64,000 nt of DNA from Portulaca oleracea (lineage: Eukaryota; Streptophyta; Magnoliopsida; Caryophyllales; Portulacaceae), in NCBI GenBank assembly GCA_029582165.1, contig CM055868.1, positions 20,022,391 through 20,086,390 of the forward strand. Reading direction: 5' to 3'. The notes under the pieces are model-generated. The model had not been told where the DNA came from. It did no database searches and saw nothing but the letters and a program-made list of their open reading frames with translations. Positions 10,370 to 21,949 of this stretch are shown here, piece by piece; positions within the stretch are counted from its first letter, which is position 1, and each line of letters opens with the position of its first letter. Position numbers and translations under genes: made by a program.

Positions 10370-11345
10370 AAGGGATTTACCTTGAACTCCTGATAGCACA
10401 ACTCACGCGTATCTTGGGTATACTCCTCCATTTGGGCCAAAAGTCTTTGTAATGCTCCTTTACAATTTCCATTATGCCCCTGATTGCGTATGACTCGTAA
10501 GGCCATACACTTGTATGTCATTCATAAAAGGGTGGTTAGAAGCCATACACATACAAATTGAATTATAAGTACAGAGAAACATATATAATCAAAGTTTAGG
10601 TTGATACTTACGTTTCATCACAAGGTTCGATGAGCAACCCCCCATCTTCCATCCGTGGAGCATTCATCGGGGGTCAACCAGAATACGATAATGGTTACCC
10701 TCATCCTTCTCCGTTTGGGTGCCCTTATGCTGAGTTAGGGGACCCCCCTAATCTGTTTGTTCATCCTCCTGTTCAGTTTGGGGACTCCCCTGATCTGCTT
10801 GTCCTCCAGCCAACTCCGTTTGGGTGCCCTCTTGCTCAGTTTGGGCCCTCTCATGCTCAGTTTATGTGCCCTCCCCTTTAGTTTGGCCATCCTCATGTTC
10901 TGTTTGGGCACCCCCCTCATTAGTTTAGGCACCCCCTAATCCCCCAGATCTTAGCAATCAACCCTGTTATGGGATGGCACTGGGTAATTGCTCCCAAATA
11001 ACTCCATCATCTCTAGGGTGGAAGTGTCTATACCTTGGGAGACGAGGTTGAAGTTGCTCCCAGCATATCTATACGGATCATGCTCAAACTGAGGAATGTA
11101 TGGGGGTGGTTGTTGCTGGTAGGAGGAGGAAGGGATGTATGGGGGTGGTGGTGGCTGGTTGGCAGAAGAAGGACCCCCAGTAGTAGGTTGGGCCCCCTAT
11201 GGGTCTGACCTTTACGAGCTTGAAGACGGTTTACATTGTCCTGTTGTGCTGATTGATGTCTTCTTGTCATCTTCACTGTAAAATAAAATAGCAAAAAATA
11301 TCCATTAGTTTCAAAACATCCATGATAAACTCCAGTCAACATGCA
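10370..11345 (-). pseudogene. Degenerate ORF region, possibly CACTA (En/Spm) accessory protein
   Basis: On the minus strand an ATG near 11270 opens MTRRHQSAQQDNVNRLQARK, then in broken frames a proline/glutamine/tyrosine-rich stretch (HPSSSYQQQPPPYIPQFEHD). Farther down come an array of short basic repeats (10680-10935) and a piece reading QMEEYTQDTRELCYQEFK near 10385-10450. The last resembles the W...E..F(K) box of plant Ptta/En/Spm Transposase_24 proteins. The link is weak; a CACTA tnp2 fragment does occur elsewhere in the window. Non-functional in any case. Confidence 0.3.
10680..10940. repeat. Imperfect short tandem repeats
   Basis: Degenerate ~20-30 bp units built around CAGTTTGGGGACTCCCC and GTTTGGGTGCCCTC recur. 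They generate repeated RGVPK/LSMR-like peptides on the minus strand. They may be the repetitive part of the degenerate ORF around them. Confidence 0.5.
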
Positions 11346-11489
11346 TTACTATATACTAAGTGTTATATACATAAAAATAACAACTTGGTAAATAAAGTAT
11401 AATAACGAGACAACACATGGTTGTAAACTAGAATACACAATCAAATAATATTCATTATGCTCGAAAATATTCATTACAAACACGCGTTA
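11346..11489. other. AT-rich flank of element A
   Basis: No gene is seen. The last five bases, CGTTA (11485-11489), are the expected left target-site duplication of element A. Its partner is not in the window. Confidence 0.4.
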
Positions 11490-13051
11490 TGTTAAGACCC
11501 ATTTTTGTGTCTAAATAACACCTTAATTCTTGGGCTTTTGACTCGTTTCTTGTTTATTTTCGTGCATTTTAGTATGTTTTTGGTTATTTTGTAGGTTTTG
11601 CGTTTTACAACAAAACGAGGTAAAACGGGCCATTTTTTAGTCTTTTTGGTGATTTCCCGAGCCGAGCCGAGAGCCGAAGCGGAGTTGAGCCGGGACCACT
11701 TTCCCTTCATTTAGTACAAATCAGAGAGGTAACCCCCGCTACGATCCTTGTAGCAGGCGTTACATGCCATGGAAAGAAGGAAGAAACAAAGGGAAGAAAA
11801 CAAGAGGGTAGCCCCCATCACCATGGGCGTAGCACCCGCAACCTTGGTTGGACAGGGGAAGACAGCAGCGGCGGTCTCTCGAACAGCAGCTGCTGTCTCA
11901 CGAAGCTCAAAAATCGCCTTTGGCTTTCGCTGGGTAGCGCCCGCTACCTCCACTGGACAGGCAGAGACCGCACCTGCTGTCTCCTAGACCGCACCTACGG
12001 TCTCCCCATTTTCTGCGCGCATGTTCGGCTTGAAACGTTGTGTTTTGCCCAACTGTTTTGCCTCATATACATACTCCTTTTGACGAATTCTTGGGGGATC
12101 CCATCTTAGATTATATTTGCTAGCTTTGAGACTTTACATTCAGCTTGTTTTAGAGAGAGATTAGTTAGAGATTAGCTTGGATAATTCTAGGGTTTGTTGT
12201 ATTATTGAAGATTTGGGGATTCAAACAATTGAGAGATTGTTGGATCATCTTTTTATTGCTTTTCCTAGTTCATTTACAGCATTTTGATAAGTATTCTCCT
12301 CCCTTAACTCTTTATTAATTACTTTGCTAATTACTTTCATTGTTCTTTAATTGTTCATGCTTGCTATTTCAATTGTTTTGCTTGTTCTTGATTGTTGATG
12401 TTAGAAATTCTGCTTAGGTTTGGTTTGGATGTTGTTAGCTTAGTTAACATTATGATTAGTGGCTAGAAACCCTATGGGTTAGGGGTAATTAAGGGTATGA
12501 TTGGGTGATTAGGTTTGGGTTAGCAATATTAGTGAGTAATTAGTTGGGAAATCAATGTCCCACCCCTTTCCTTCCCTCAAGTGGGATGTATTTGGGTCCG
12601 AAAGCTCCCGAATACATCCAACACTTGTGTTGGAAGGTAGGAGTCGCGATAGTTAATGCTCTCCCATGAAAGTGGAAGGAGGGTAACTAGTGAATTTCGT
12701 TTCATTAACCCTCTGGGTCCGTGGTGGACTTTGGGGAAGTTAATCCAGACAATCCACGAAAATGGAAGCTCGGTGGGTATTTTCTAACGGAATTTCCACT
12801 TGATTCTCCCTCCTTATTATTCTCTTATTGCAAAACCCATTTCCTCATCCCCGTTTGCATCCCGAAAAGCCTCCGAAGCCCATTTTCCATTCTTGACCAA
12901 CCTTAGCTTTGTTTTTTGTGTTGTGACCTCCTTTCAACCGATATCCTTACCTTAGCAATCTCATCCCGACCATTGACCTAGATTCTATGACCAAGGCCCC
13001 TAGCTCCTTGAGAAGAACGATAAAAACCGAGGTCTACAAAACCACGTTACA
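11490..13051 (+). repeat. Element A 5' LTR
   Basis: 1562 bp from TGTTAAGACCC to CACGTTACA. It is homologous to the solo LTR at 2834-4515 and, in reverse, to the LTRs of B and C. It contains short GC-rich palindromes, for example GGTAGCGCCCGCTACC at 11933-11948 and ACAGCAGCTGCTGT at 11883-11896. Confidence 0.9.
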
Positions 13052-13056
13052 CAAAA

Positions 13057-13074
13057 TTGCGCCGTTGCCGGGGA
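13057..13074 (+). promoter_or_regulatory. Element A primer-binding site, Asp tRNA
   Basis: TTGCGCCGTTGCCGGGGA differs at one base from TGGCGCCGTTGCCGGGGA, the Asp-tRNA complement used by Athila-type elements. It starts 5 bases after the LTR end. Confidence 0.88.
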
Positions 13075-13202
13075 GCCAGCGCCCCTAGTTTTAGTTTCTT
13101 GGTTTTTGGTTAATTGAGTTTGCTTTCACGCTAGAAATCAGTTTGTACCAATCCAAATGAATTTGATGCTTCTTCATTTCTAGTAGGAGTTTTCGCGTTC
13201 TA

Positions 13203-13835
13203 ATGGGTGAAGCTCACGCTGGTTCACCTCGTACCCTTCTATCATATGTTGTTCTATCATTAGGTACGGGAGGCAGTCCTATCACATTACCACCATTACC
13301 ACCTGATGTTGTGTTTGAGTTTAAACCGCACTTACTTGAAGTCTTCGAAAGAAACCCGTTTCATGGGGACGATGCTGCTGAAAGTCCCATTGCTCATATT
13401 GATAATTTCGAAGACCGGATTAGCTTTATGCACATTCCAAGGATATCATCAGAATATTTGAAGTTGAAATTCTTTCCTCTCACTCTCACGGGGAAAGCGA
13501 AGATATGGCTACAAACGTGTCCACCTAGTTTTTATTCTCCACGGGAGGCAGTCAAACGATATTTTCTTCATCGTTTCTTTCCGGCGGAGGAGACACACCG
13601 ACTTGGAGCAGAAATTTTGAGTTTCAAGCAAGGTCCGGGAGAGAGTCTTTTCCACGCTTGGGGGAGATTTAAGAGTCTTCAACGACAGTGCCCTTATTAT
13701 AATTTACCCGATTGGATGTTGCTTCAACATTTCTATCATGGGCTCCGTGGTCCTCTTAGAGAATCTATTGATAATGCATCCGGAGGGATGTTTTTTAAGA
13801 AGACCGTGGAAGAGGCCAATATTTTCTTACATGAG
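13203..13835 (+). pseudogene. Element A gag, N-terminal part, cut by a solo LTR
   Basis: ATG at 13203 gives MGEAHAGSPRTLLSY, closely matching the gag starts of B and C. The conserved retrotransposon-gag core is present: FEDRISFMHIPRISSEYLKL, KAKIWLQTCPP, FFPAEETHRL, FKQGPGESLFHAWGRFKSL and LQHFYHGLRGPLRESID. The frame is intact up to ANIFLHE, where a solo LTR enters at 13836, and resumes at 15584 with extra stop codons. Gag would be the capsid precursor. Confidence 0.85.
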
Positions 13836-15583
13836 TGTTCGGTTGTAATTTTTGTGGTTAAAAGTAGGGATTGTCGATCTCAGGGATGGGTGTCTGGCTT
13901 GATTTAAGGGAATCGGTTTATGTTTTGGGATTTTCTTAATTGCGGAAAGCGGTAAATATTTAAGAAAGCAATTAAACTAACCTAGACATGATAATAATCA
14001 AGAAAGCAATAAAAGATGAAAGCAATTAAAAAGCAAGAAATAGGAAAGCAATAAACTACAACTAGTAATGAAATTGGGAACAAGAAATTGTACGTTTGAT
14101 GAACTAACTACTTCACTAATCTTCAATCTACTTGGATTTCCCCCGAACAAACAAGAAATCGTGAATACTAAGAATCCCCAAATCCCCACTTGAGGGTGGA
14201 ATTTGTGACCCTTAGCCCTCCTCCTCACTAAAAGTGGATTTGTTTTGTGGCTAATCTAATAAAGACTTAAGAAACTTTTGAAACAGAAACCTAAAACAAA
14301 TTCTAACTAAACCATAATAAAGACTATTGAAACCCTAATCTGACCTAAACGAAGGTCCAAAACCAAACCCTAACCCAACTGCCTGAAAATCGAAACAGAG
14401 CCAAAAAGAGAGAAAGAAAGAAACAGAGAAAGAGAGACAGCAAATCAGAGGACCGAATATAGAGAGAGACGCAAGAAGAGAACTGAGCAAAAAGCATGAG
14501 ACAAAACAGAGGAAAGAACATTAACAAACAAACTCCTAGAAATCAAACTCAGCAAATTCAATAACACAATATCAAATTCCAGAATCGATATTACAACCAT
14601 TAAAGAGCAAACCCAGAATCGAATGAAAGGAAGCCGAAAATAAAGATTCAAAACAGAATTCAAAGCATTAAAACATGAATAAACCTAAAATCAATTAAAC
14701 CCTCAACCTAAATGGAGGCTCTTGGGGCGTCACTCCCAGAATCAACCATTGATATCTTCTAATGGCTCCTTCTTCCCCTTTTATACTCGAGTTCAGCCCT
14801 CCCTCCTTCAAATATGAGCCCTTCGATTCTTATCCATGTGGACGGATGTGATGCAATCGGTGGTTAGTGCAAAGATGGAGATGGTGGATGCGTCAAATGC
14901 TTCGTACTTCTTCAGTTACCAACGGAATCTGCACAAAAATGAGAGAAAGAGAATGAGTGATAGGAGATATCGCGAGAATTAGAAAGGAGAAGAGAGATGA
15001 AGATGCGAGAAAGAGAAAGAGATAAGAGATTGAAGAGAGATGGAGTTCGAGAAATGATTATGGAGGATGGATATGGTGGAGGGAGCTTCGGTGGGGTGGT
15101 TGTCTGCGAACGAGAGAATCAGAGAGGAAGAGGGACGAGTGAATGAAGAGGAAAAGAAATAAGAAAAGGGGAATTGAATGGGGGAATTAGGGTTTGGGTT
15201 TTCTTTGTATTCGGATGGGGAAATAAGGGGGGAAACGGGTTAGTGGGTATGGGTTTCTGGGTTCACGGGTTGACGGGTAGGAATTTATGGATTTTGGGCT
15301 GGGTATTTCAGCTGGGCCGAGTTGGAGGGAAAAATGGAAGGAGGGAAGATTTGGGCTGGAATTAGATAGAATTAGGAAAAGGTTCTCATTTTATTTATTT
15401 CTAATATTTATATTTTTAATTCATTTTAATAATAATAATAATGACTATAAATAATAAACTAACATAAAATCTAATAAAAATGTAAAATGAGTAAAAACAT
15501 AATAAAACTACTAAAATAATTATTAAAGACAAGCAAGAATACCCTATAAAAGAGAAGAATTCGGCTCGGAACGAGACCAAACA
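13836..15583. mobile_element. Solo LTR of a second gypsy-type family in element A gag
   Basis: A 1748-bp insert begins TGTTCGGTTG and ends GACCAAACA. It is flanked by perfect 5-bp duplications ATGAG at 13831-13835 and 15584-15588. There is no ORF of note and no PBS/PPT-bounded interior. It is not the same family as the host element. The CTCAGGGATG region near 13880 is typical of LTR starts. Confidence 0.9.
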
Positions 15584-15588
15584 ATGAG

Positions 15589-17185
15589 CTATCACAACAC
15601 GCTCCTCATTAGGGGGAGTGGCCAAAGTTCAAGAGATGGAGGCAATGTTTTGGAGGATAACCCGATTATAAAATTTCTTTTGTCCACCGTCTGTGAAATG
15701 CAAAAAAAGAAGTAGAATGTGGAGGTTTCAAATCAGTTGAGAATTGCCCAAACAATGCAATCCTTTGCAACCACTTCTATTCTGAATGTTCATACTTGTG
15801 AGTTTTGCTATGGTCCTCATCCGACTCAACAATGTGCAAACATTCAACAATTGGTGCAAGTGAATGCTATTCATTGTTCCCACGACAACCAAGATCCTTT
15901 TCACATCACCAACCATCACCCTTCTACCTCTCAACCCCATGAACATCACTCATTTATTCAAGAAGAATCCTTCCATCAAACCGAAAAAGAGATTTCAGAA
16001 CCTCAAATTTCTTCACCACCCCAAGAATCCTCGAGTGAGTTGATTCTTAAGCAAATCATAGAGAATCAAGAGAGAGATCGAGCTTACATCCGAAGTCTCG
16101 AACTTAAATTAGCTCAAGTCAACCAACCTCAATTTATACCTATCCAACCTCAACCTTTTCAAGAGGTGGAGGTGAATGCTGTTACTTTACGGAGTGGAAA
16201 AGAAGTTGAGGGACCCAAGTTGGTAGAGGAGGAACCTTCTAGTGAGAATGAGGGAGTTGTGGAGAATATAATTGAGGGAGGAGATATGGAGGTTGAGCAA
16301 TCCGTTGATGAGGTCAAAGAGGATGATGTTGTGATTGAGATGCCTAATGATGAGGGGAAAGATGATTTGGTGAAACCCAAGGAGATTGAGAAGGAGAATG
16401 GTCTTGATCAACCCACGGGGCAATTGAAACCATATAGATCACCAATTCCATTTCCTAGGAGATTGGTTCAACACAAGAATGAAGAGAAATTCTCCAAGTT
16501 TATTTTGATGATGAAGAAACTTCAAGTTAATATACCATTTCTAGATGCCATGTCGGAGGTCCCTTCATTTAAGAAACATCTCAATGACCTCTTGACAAAC
16601 AAGAGAAGAATCAAGGAGTCATCGACCGTTCATCTTACGGTTTGTTGCAATGCCATTATGGGAAGCAAGACTCCCGAGAAACTAGCCGATCCCGGTAGTT
16701 TCTCTATTCCATGCTTAATTGGGGAAATGAGGATTGATAATGCATTATGTGACTTGGGGGCAAGTGTGAATGTCATGCCACACTCTATATGTAAGAAGTT
16801 GAACCTCGATGACTTGACCCCTACAGCTATCAACTTGCAACTTGCACACCGAAGTGTTAGGAAGCCCTTGGGAATATTAGAAGACATCCCGATTCAAGTG
16901 GGAAGTTTCCTTATCCCTTATGACTTCATTATTTTGGAGATGGATGAGGATTGGAGAAGTCCTAATATTCTTGGTCGACCCTTCGTGGCTACCGCAGGAG
17001 CTATCATAGATGTGAAAAGAGGCCACTTGTCCCTTCATGTGGGTACAGATCATATTGTTTTTGACATTGACCCTTCAAGAATGAAATCCCGCAGAGAATC
17101 TCATTTCAAGGCCAATGCGGTGGTAGGCATCTTAGATGAACCCCAAAAGGAGTTTTATTTCCTTGAAGTTGAGCCTGGTGATTAG
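15589..17185 (+). pseudogene. Element A gag C-terminus and aspartic protease
   Basis: After a damaged stretch (15589-15718) a long frame from 15719 encodes a CCHC-like knuckle CEFCYGPHPTQQC (CX2CX3HX4C), a Q-rich coil, an acidic linker and then NAVTLRSGKEVEGPK. It continues through FSKFILMMKKLQVNIPFLDA to the retropepsin motif ALCDLGASVNVMP, with ILGRPFVATAGAIID as the flap/C-terminal part. The catalytic triplet is D-L-G, which I recall as usual for Athila-type proteases. The frame stops at 17183-17185; no RT follows. Confidence 0.85.
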
Positions 17186-17674
17186 GGAGAAATCAAGTAT
17201 CTAAAGGCTTCACATCCAAATCTAAGTGAATTTGAGGATATCTATCGTGATCATCCTCTTAAGATCATTCCATGGAGGAAGGAGATTTCTTTGAGTGAAA
17301 CCTATGTTGAGTGCAACAAAGTCAACGAGATGATTTTCGAAGGTCCTAGGCCTGGTGAACCACCAAACACCAAATTGGAGTTACTTTCTACTTCTATATC
17401 TTCATGGCCTACTAAGCTTTTGAGGAAGCAAGCTTCGTTGTTGCCTAAGGGTAGGAGGTGTTGGAAAAGAAGAAGGAAGCGTTGGTGGAGGAAGCCAAGG
17501 AAAATCCTACCCGGATTTCCTAGAAGAATGACTAGACCACCGGAAGAGTATCCCATGTCAACCACAACTCTTTCTGTGAATCGTGGGAAAAAGAGGAAGA
17601 AGAATTGGTGGAAAAGGTTGATGATGTTTTTAGTTTGTGTCCCAAGGATTCCAAGAATCAAAGTAAGTATTTAG
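17186..17674 (+). pseudogene. Element A post-protease tail
   Basis: After the stop at 17185 the same protein continues in the corresponding part of B. Here it reads MSETYVECNKVNEMIFEGPR, then a strongly basic WKRRRKRWWRKP patch and VNRGKKRKKNWWKRLMMFL. The basic Arg/Trp-rich end is conserved in A, B and C although pol is missing. It may be an RNA-binding or junk tail where pol was deleted. Confidence 0.6.
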
Positions 17675-20450
17675 GTCAAGCTAGGGACCTAAAACTAGCG
17701 CTTTATGGGAGGCACCCCATAATTTTTGAGTTTCTTATTTCAAGTTTTAAGTTTTTTGCAATTTTCTAATTTTGATCCTTTTCTTCTTTTTAATTTTTCT
17801 TTTTAGTTTTCTTTAAGTTTTTCTATTTTTCTTGTCTTTTTTATTTTTTTTATTTCTTTCTTTTGTAATTTGAGGTATTAGTTTTAGGTACAAAAGAAAA
17901 GTTTGAAAAAAAAAGAGAGGAAAAATGAGGTGAAAAATAGAAAAATAGTTGGAGTTGGAAAAAAGATAAAAACATTGAAGTTGGAGTGAAGGAAGTAGTG
18001 TGAGTGTGTGAAGTTTTGAAAAGAATATGAGTGTTGAGAGAGTTTGAAAGTTAGAAAAATTGTTGGATTGAATGTGAGGAAGCATGGGAAAATGAGTGTT
18101 GAAGTGTGAAAGTTTTTAGGAGTTGGATTTTGTTTTGGAGTGTTGGAAGTTTTGTTTGAATTGTCAGCAAAAGGGTAGCAGCCGCTATACTCAGTGTAGC
18201 ACCCGCTACCAAGCAACAGCAGCTACAGCAGCATCACGTCCAGGAGCTGACCGCAGCTGCGAAGCAAGGGACAGCAGCCGCGACGTGCGATCAATGCCCA
18301 GCGCCCAGCATTGGTCGCGCCCGCGACCTGATACTGTCAGCGGGTAATTTGGCCAAAAAATCCCGACTTTCTCCTTCACTCTTCTCATTTCCTTTCTCAC
18401 TCAATTCGACTCCTCTCTCTAACACCCCTAACACTCACGACTAAGCTCTCACCCACACCAAATCTTTCCTCTCAGCTCTCAATTCGACTCTCACTTCCTC
18501 CTATTTTCGAACTTAAAACCTAACTTTCTCCATTGTTGCTCTAATCGGCTGCTAGGGTTTTGAATTCCTGCCCAGATTCATCTCAAAGTGTGTAGCATTG
18601 TTCAAGCATTTGATATACGCAGCTAAGTGAGGTACTCCTCGTATCAATTGTGCGAAATCCTTTTCTCTTTCATTTGCATTTGGTTCGTTCGTCATTGTTG
18701 CTGAGTTAGGGGTTGATTTTGTCGATTTTTACACTTAATTCTGCCTCACTATATGATGTGTTTGAGCACAATGTTCTTGCATTAGTGTGTTGTGTGATTA
18801 ATTGTTGTTTTTCATCTTTGAAACACACACAATCTTGTTGCATTAAGAATTCTTGTCGATTTACACACACACCCACACTATGAACAATCTTGTACTAGTG
18901 TGCTGTGTTTATGTTTTTTTTGTGTGCTGAGTTTAATGCCATGTTCTTGCATTAGTGTTTTGAGGGATTAGCTGCTACATTTCATCTGTCAATACACACA
19001 CATTCGCTTCACAGTTTCTATTCAAATTCACAGCATTTCTGCATTGTGCATCTTGTTTGTATGTTGTGTTTTTTTGCATTGTAGTTGTGTGTTGCGTTGC
19101 CACGTTGTCTTTGCCAAAATTTATACACACGAATTGCACACAATCCGGGTCACTCGCTGTCCTTCATGCCCTTCAATTGATTTATTATGCTGCCGAATTC
19201 TATCTCCACAGTCCGCCATTGAGATAATTCTCTGCCATTGCTTGCCTATTTTGATTTCTCAAGCTCATTTGGTGTGATCTTGTGTTGCCTTTTTCGATTT
19301 CTTTGAAGATTAGGGCATCACAGTGAGCTTATGTGCTAATGGGTTGTCTATAGTTAATTCTTTAGTTAGTGTCTTATATATATTTTCGTTTTTGTCCTTC
19401 TTTTGATCATGCACGTGAACACTCATATTTCGATTGTTTTTCTTGTTTATCTCTAACCCCTAGTATGATGTTCTTTGGATCGCAGATCGAGTTGTTCTTT
19501 ACTTGAAGATCTCGAGGTAACGTCTTTCCGCACTCTTTGAATATGTATATCTTGATCCTTGTTGCATGCTTGATTTATCTTTTGGGTGGCGAGCCCCTTG
19601 GAGTGTTTGTGTTGGGATTACTTTGCTGTTGCAGCCGTGTGGGCTCGGGTCGCCACCATTTGCTTGCTAGTTGTCTTTGTTTGTCTGCTGTTTGTAGGTT
19701 CTCTACCCTTTTTCTTGTGACACCTTCCCATAATGAGGACGTTGTGGCGTTTTAAGTGTTGGGGGAGGGCGGGAGATATTCTGTTTCAAGGGTAGATCAC
19801 CTAGTTTTTTGTTTTCATTTTTCTTAGTTTTACTTAAAATTTTAAAAAAATTTGTGTGAAAAAGGAGAAAAAAGGGAGTGAAAAACCTTAAAAGTTTCCG
19901 TTTTTCGTTTTGTTTTTTTTTTTTTTGCTTCGTTTCTTGAATTTTGTTGTTAAAATTGGGAAGCCGTTCTTAATCTTCTTTAAAAGAAACCGGTTTGAGC
20001 ATTTTCGACCCTATCTTGGGCAATTGTCATGACTCTCACTCACCTAATTAGATTTCCTTCATTGAGTGTCTAGCGAGATCCTTGATTCTTTTCACGTTCT
20101 GGTTGAAACTGAGAGACAATAGGGACTCATGTCCGAGCTTGTTTTCTAAAAAGAAAAGAAAAAAAAGAGAAAAGCAAAAGCAAAAGCAAAATAAAGAAAA
20201 AAGAAAGCAAAGTTAAATAAATGAATTAATTGGTTCATGTCGGTCGAACGGCATTAACCAGCATAAAGCTAGTCCACTTACATGGGACCGGTATTTAGCG
20301 GTACAGCGCTGTAGGACCCGGAAAAATTCCCGTTCGGGGAGATTGTTCTCGGATGCGCTACTTAATGATCGGGAGCCGACTAAGGTTGCTTAATCCTTAA
20401 ATAAGGATATTTTTATTTTATGAAATTCATTTTCGGGGTGATGAAACTTT
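17675..20450 (+). other. Element A 3' non-coding region
   Basis: No credible ORF is seen. It starts with GGGAGGCACCCCATAATTT, also found in B near 59480 on the minus strand. At 18173-18330 lies a cluster of GC-rich palindrome-like words (GTAGCACCCGCTACC and relatives). A block at about 19500-19760, including GGCTCGGGTCGCCACC, is conserved in B (about 55690-55880) and C (about 38940-39110). The downstream ORF of B is absent here. Confidence 0.7.
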
Positions 20451-20580
20451 ATTCATTTATAAATCCGTTTTTATTTATTTAAACACTTGAAATTACACCG
20501 AAATACTTTAAAAATAATTCAGATTTGGCCCAAATACCATATCCAGGGCCAACAGAAGGCAAACGGGCCGCCATGGGCTG

Positions 20581-20681
20581 TTAAAACCCGCGCGGGTTTT
20601 AAGTGTCCATGGGTTGGACCGTGCCTTTCCCTGGGCCAGAGAACATGGGTTGAAACTGATAAAACCCGCGAGGGTTTTATC
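20581..20681. repeat. Palindrome cluster 1 of element E
   Basis: AAAACCCGCGCGGGTTTT at 20583-20600 extends to a perfect 22-bp palindrome at 20581-20602. AAAACCCGCGAGGGTTTT lies at 20661-20678, 78 bp later. The spacer contains TGGGCC. Confidence 0.9.
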
Positions 20682-20905
20682 AATTTCTAGCCCATTTTCT
20701 CTCGGTTTTATCCATGGATTAGTGTATGGAAAAGACTAAATCATTTTTAAGAGTTTTTGGTGTAAACCCGTATGTTTAAAATAATTACACGGGTTATAAA
20801 AGAATTAAGAGTCGCCAGCCGATTTAAGGAAACCGACAAACCATAAAAAATAATAAAAATAACTCTGGTCTACAAAACCCGATTCTAAGCCCGAGGGTAA
20901 GGTTA

Positions 20906-20938
20906 CGAATTCGAGAATTGTAAGAACTCTCGAATTCG
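20906..20938. repeat. Inverted repeat (hairpin) in element E LTR
   Basis: The 11-base arms CGAATTCGAGA and TCTCGAATTCG are perfectly complementary with an 11-base loop. Confidence 0.8.
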
Positions 20939-21567
20939 CCTGTTAGAAAACAGACTCTACTAAAATCGACATTAAAATGAAAAAGAGCGAGGAGAAGTTT
21001 AATTAATTTCGCAAAATTATATTCTTAACATACAAGATAAAATGAAATTTTTGGTTTATAAAATATGCACATATATCCGAATTTACAGTACAAATTACAT
21101 GATTGAAATAACAATAATGAAAGAGAATATAAAAAGCCAACCTCTTTGACTTAGGATCCCGAATGCGCCGTTTGAAGATCTTGACCTCGCCTTGACTTGA
21201 TGGATGAAAAGAATGAGAGTGTGAGGGGAATGGAAATGTGATATATGGAGAGTGAATTGATGGGAATTCGGTAGAGTGAAGGTATGATAATATGAGAATG
21301 CTTATAGAGAGAGTTTAAGAGAGTGTAGGGATAGAATTATGATGAGATTATAATGAGGGTGGTTTATGAGAGTTGTTTGTGAAATGAATGGAAGAATGGA
21401 GGGGTATTTATAGTTGGAGAAGGGTAGGTTTAGGAGGGAAAATCATGGGGGACACATCCCCATGATCATGCCATGCAAACACGTAGTCAAGGCTAGGGTC
21501 AAAAACACATGGGGCTAATATCAAGGGAGGGTGATCAAGGTGATTTTGGTGCCGGATTTTTGAAGAT

Positions 21568-21743
21568 AAAACCCGCGCGGGCTTTAAAATCTGTGTACGT
21601 GGATCGCTGACGTCGGCACGGCAAAACGGCGCGTTTTGGGCAAAGAAAACCCGCGCGAGCTTTGTGCTGCCTGGGTCGGGGCGCGCCTTGGGCCTGCCTT
21701 GGTTCTGGGCCGCCTTTCTTCAAATAAAACCTGTGCGGGTTTT
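21568..21743. repeat. Palindrome cluster 2 of element E
   Basis: Three imperfect copies of the 18-bp palindrome start at 21568, 21646 and 21726 (spacing 78 and 80). The sequences are AAAACCCGCGCGGGCTTT, AAAACCCGCGCGAGCTTT and AAAACCTGTGCGGGTTTT. Another GCAAAACGGCGCGTTTTG lies between the first two. Confidence 0.88.
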
Positions 21744-21865
21744 ATTATTGTACTAGGCCGCTTCTTTTTGTTGTTTTGCTTGCTTTTCTTATTGAAACGA
21801 TAATCCATCTTGGTATCGGTCCAAATGTTTTATTGATAAATCGGGTGCAAATCTCGGTGTCTACA

Positions 21866-21880
21866 GAGAGCCCCCACTTT
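21866..21880 (-). promoter_or_regulatory. Element E polypurine tract
   Basis: The minus strand reads AAAGTGGGGGCTCTC immediately before the LTR start TGTAGACACC, as expected for the plus-strand primer of reverse transcription. Confidence 0.8.
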
Positions 21881-21949
21881 GATCGAGTCCGAATAGGACG
21901 AAGGTCAAAGTAGACTTTATGGCTGTCTTGAGGCTGGCGGTGCTCTTTT

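Larger units (their letters stand above)
11490..20450 (+). mobile_element. Element A: Athila-like gypsy retrotransposon, gag-protease only
   Basis: A complete 5' LTR, an Asp-tRNA primer-binding site, gag and an aspartic protease are followed by about 2.8 kb of non-coding sequence with no RT, RNase H or integrase. The non-coding part is homologous to the 3' halves of elements B and C. The 3' LTR is absent: the sequence runs into the LTR of element E between about 20.40 and 20.48 kb. A solo LTR of another family interrupts gag. Non-autonomous by gene content. Confidence 0.8.
20450..21865 (-). repeat. Element E 3' LTR
   Basis: The right edge is defined by GGTGTCTACA (LTR start TGTAGACACC on the minus strand) next to a polypurine tract. 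The left edge lies between 20.40 and 20.48 kb and cannot be fixed without a second LTR. It contains five copies of the 18-bp palindrome and a hairpin with 11-base arms, CGAATTCGAGA (20906-20916) and its complement (20928-20938). Confidence 0.75.

Noticed and set aside
19537..19755. 72-residue hydrophobic ORF that might be a membrane peptide
   Set aside because: The DNA block is conserved in B and C but the reading frame is not, so it is treated as a conserved non-coding block.
20583..20600. Palindrome as paired E2F sites
   Set aside because: The CCCGC core is suggestive, but flanks are AAAA rather than the usual TTT, and no other cell-cycle context exists.
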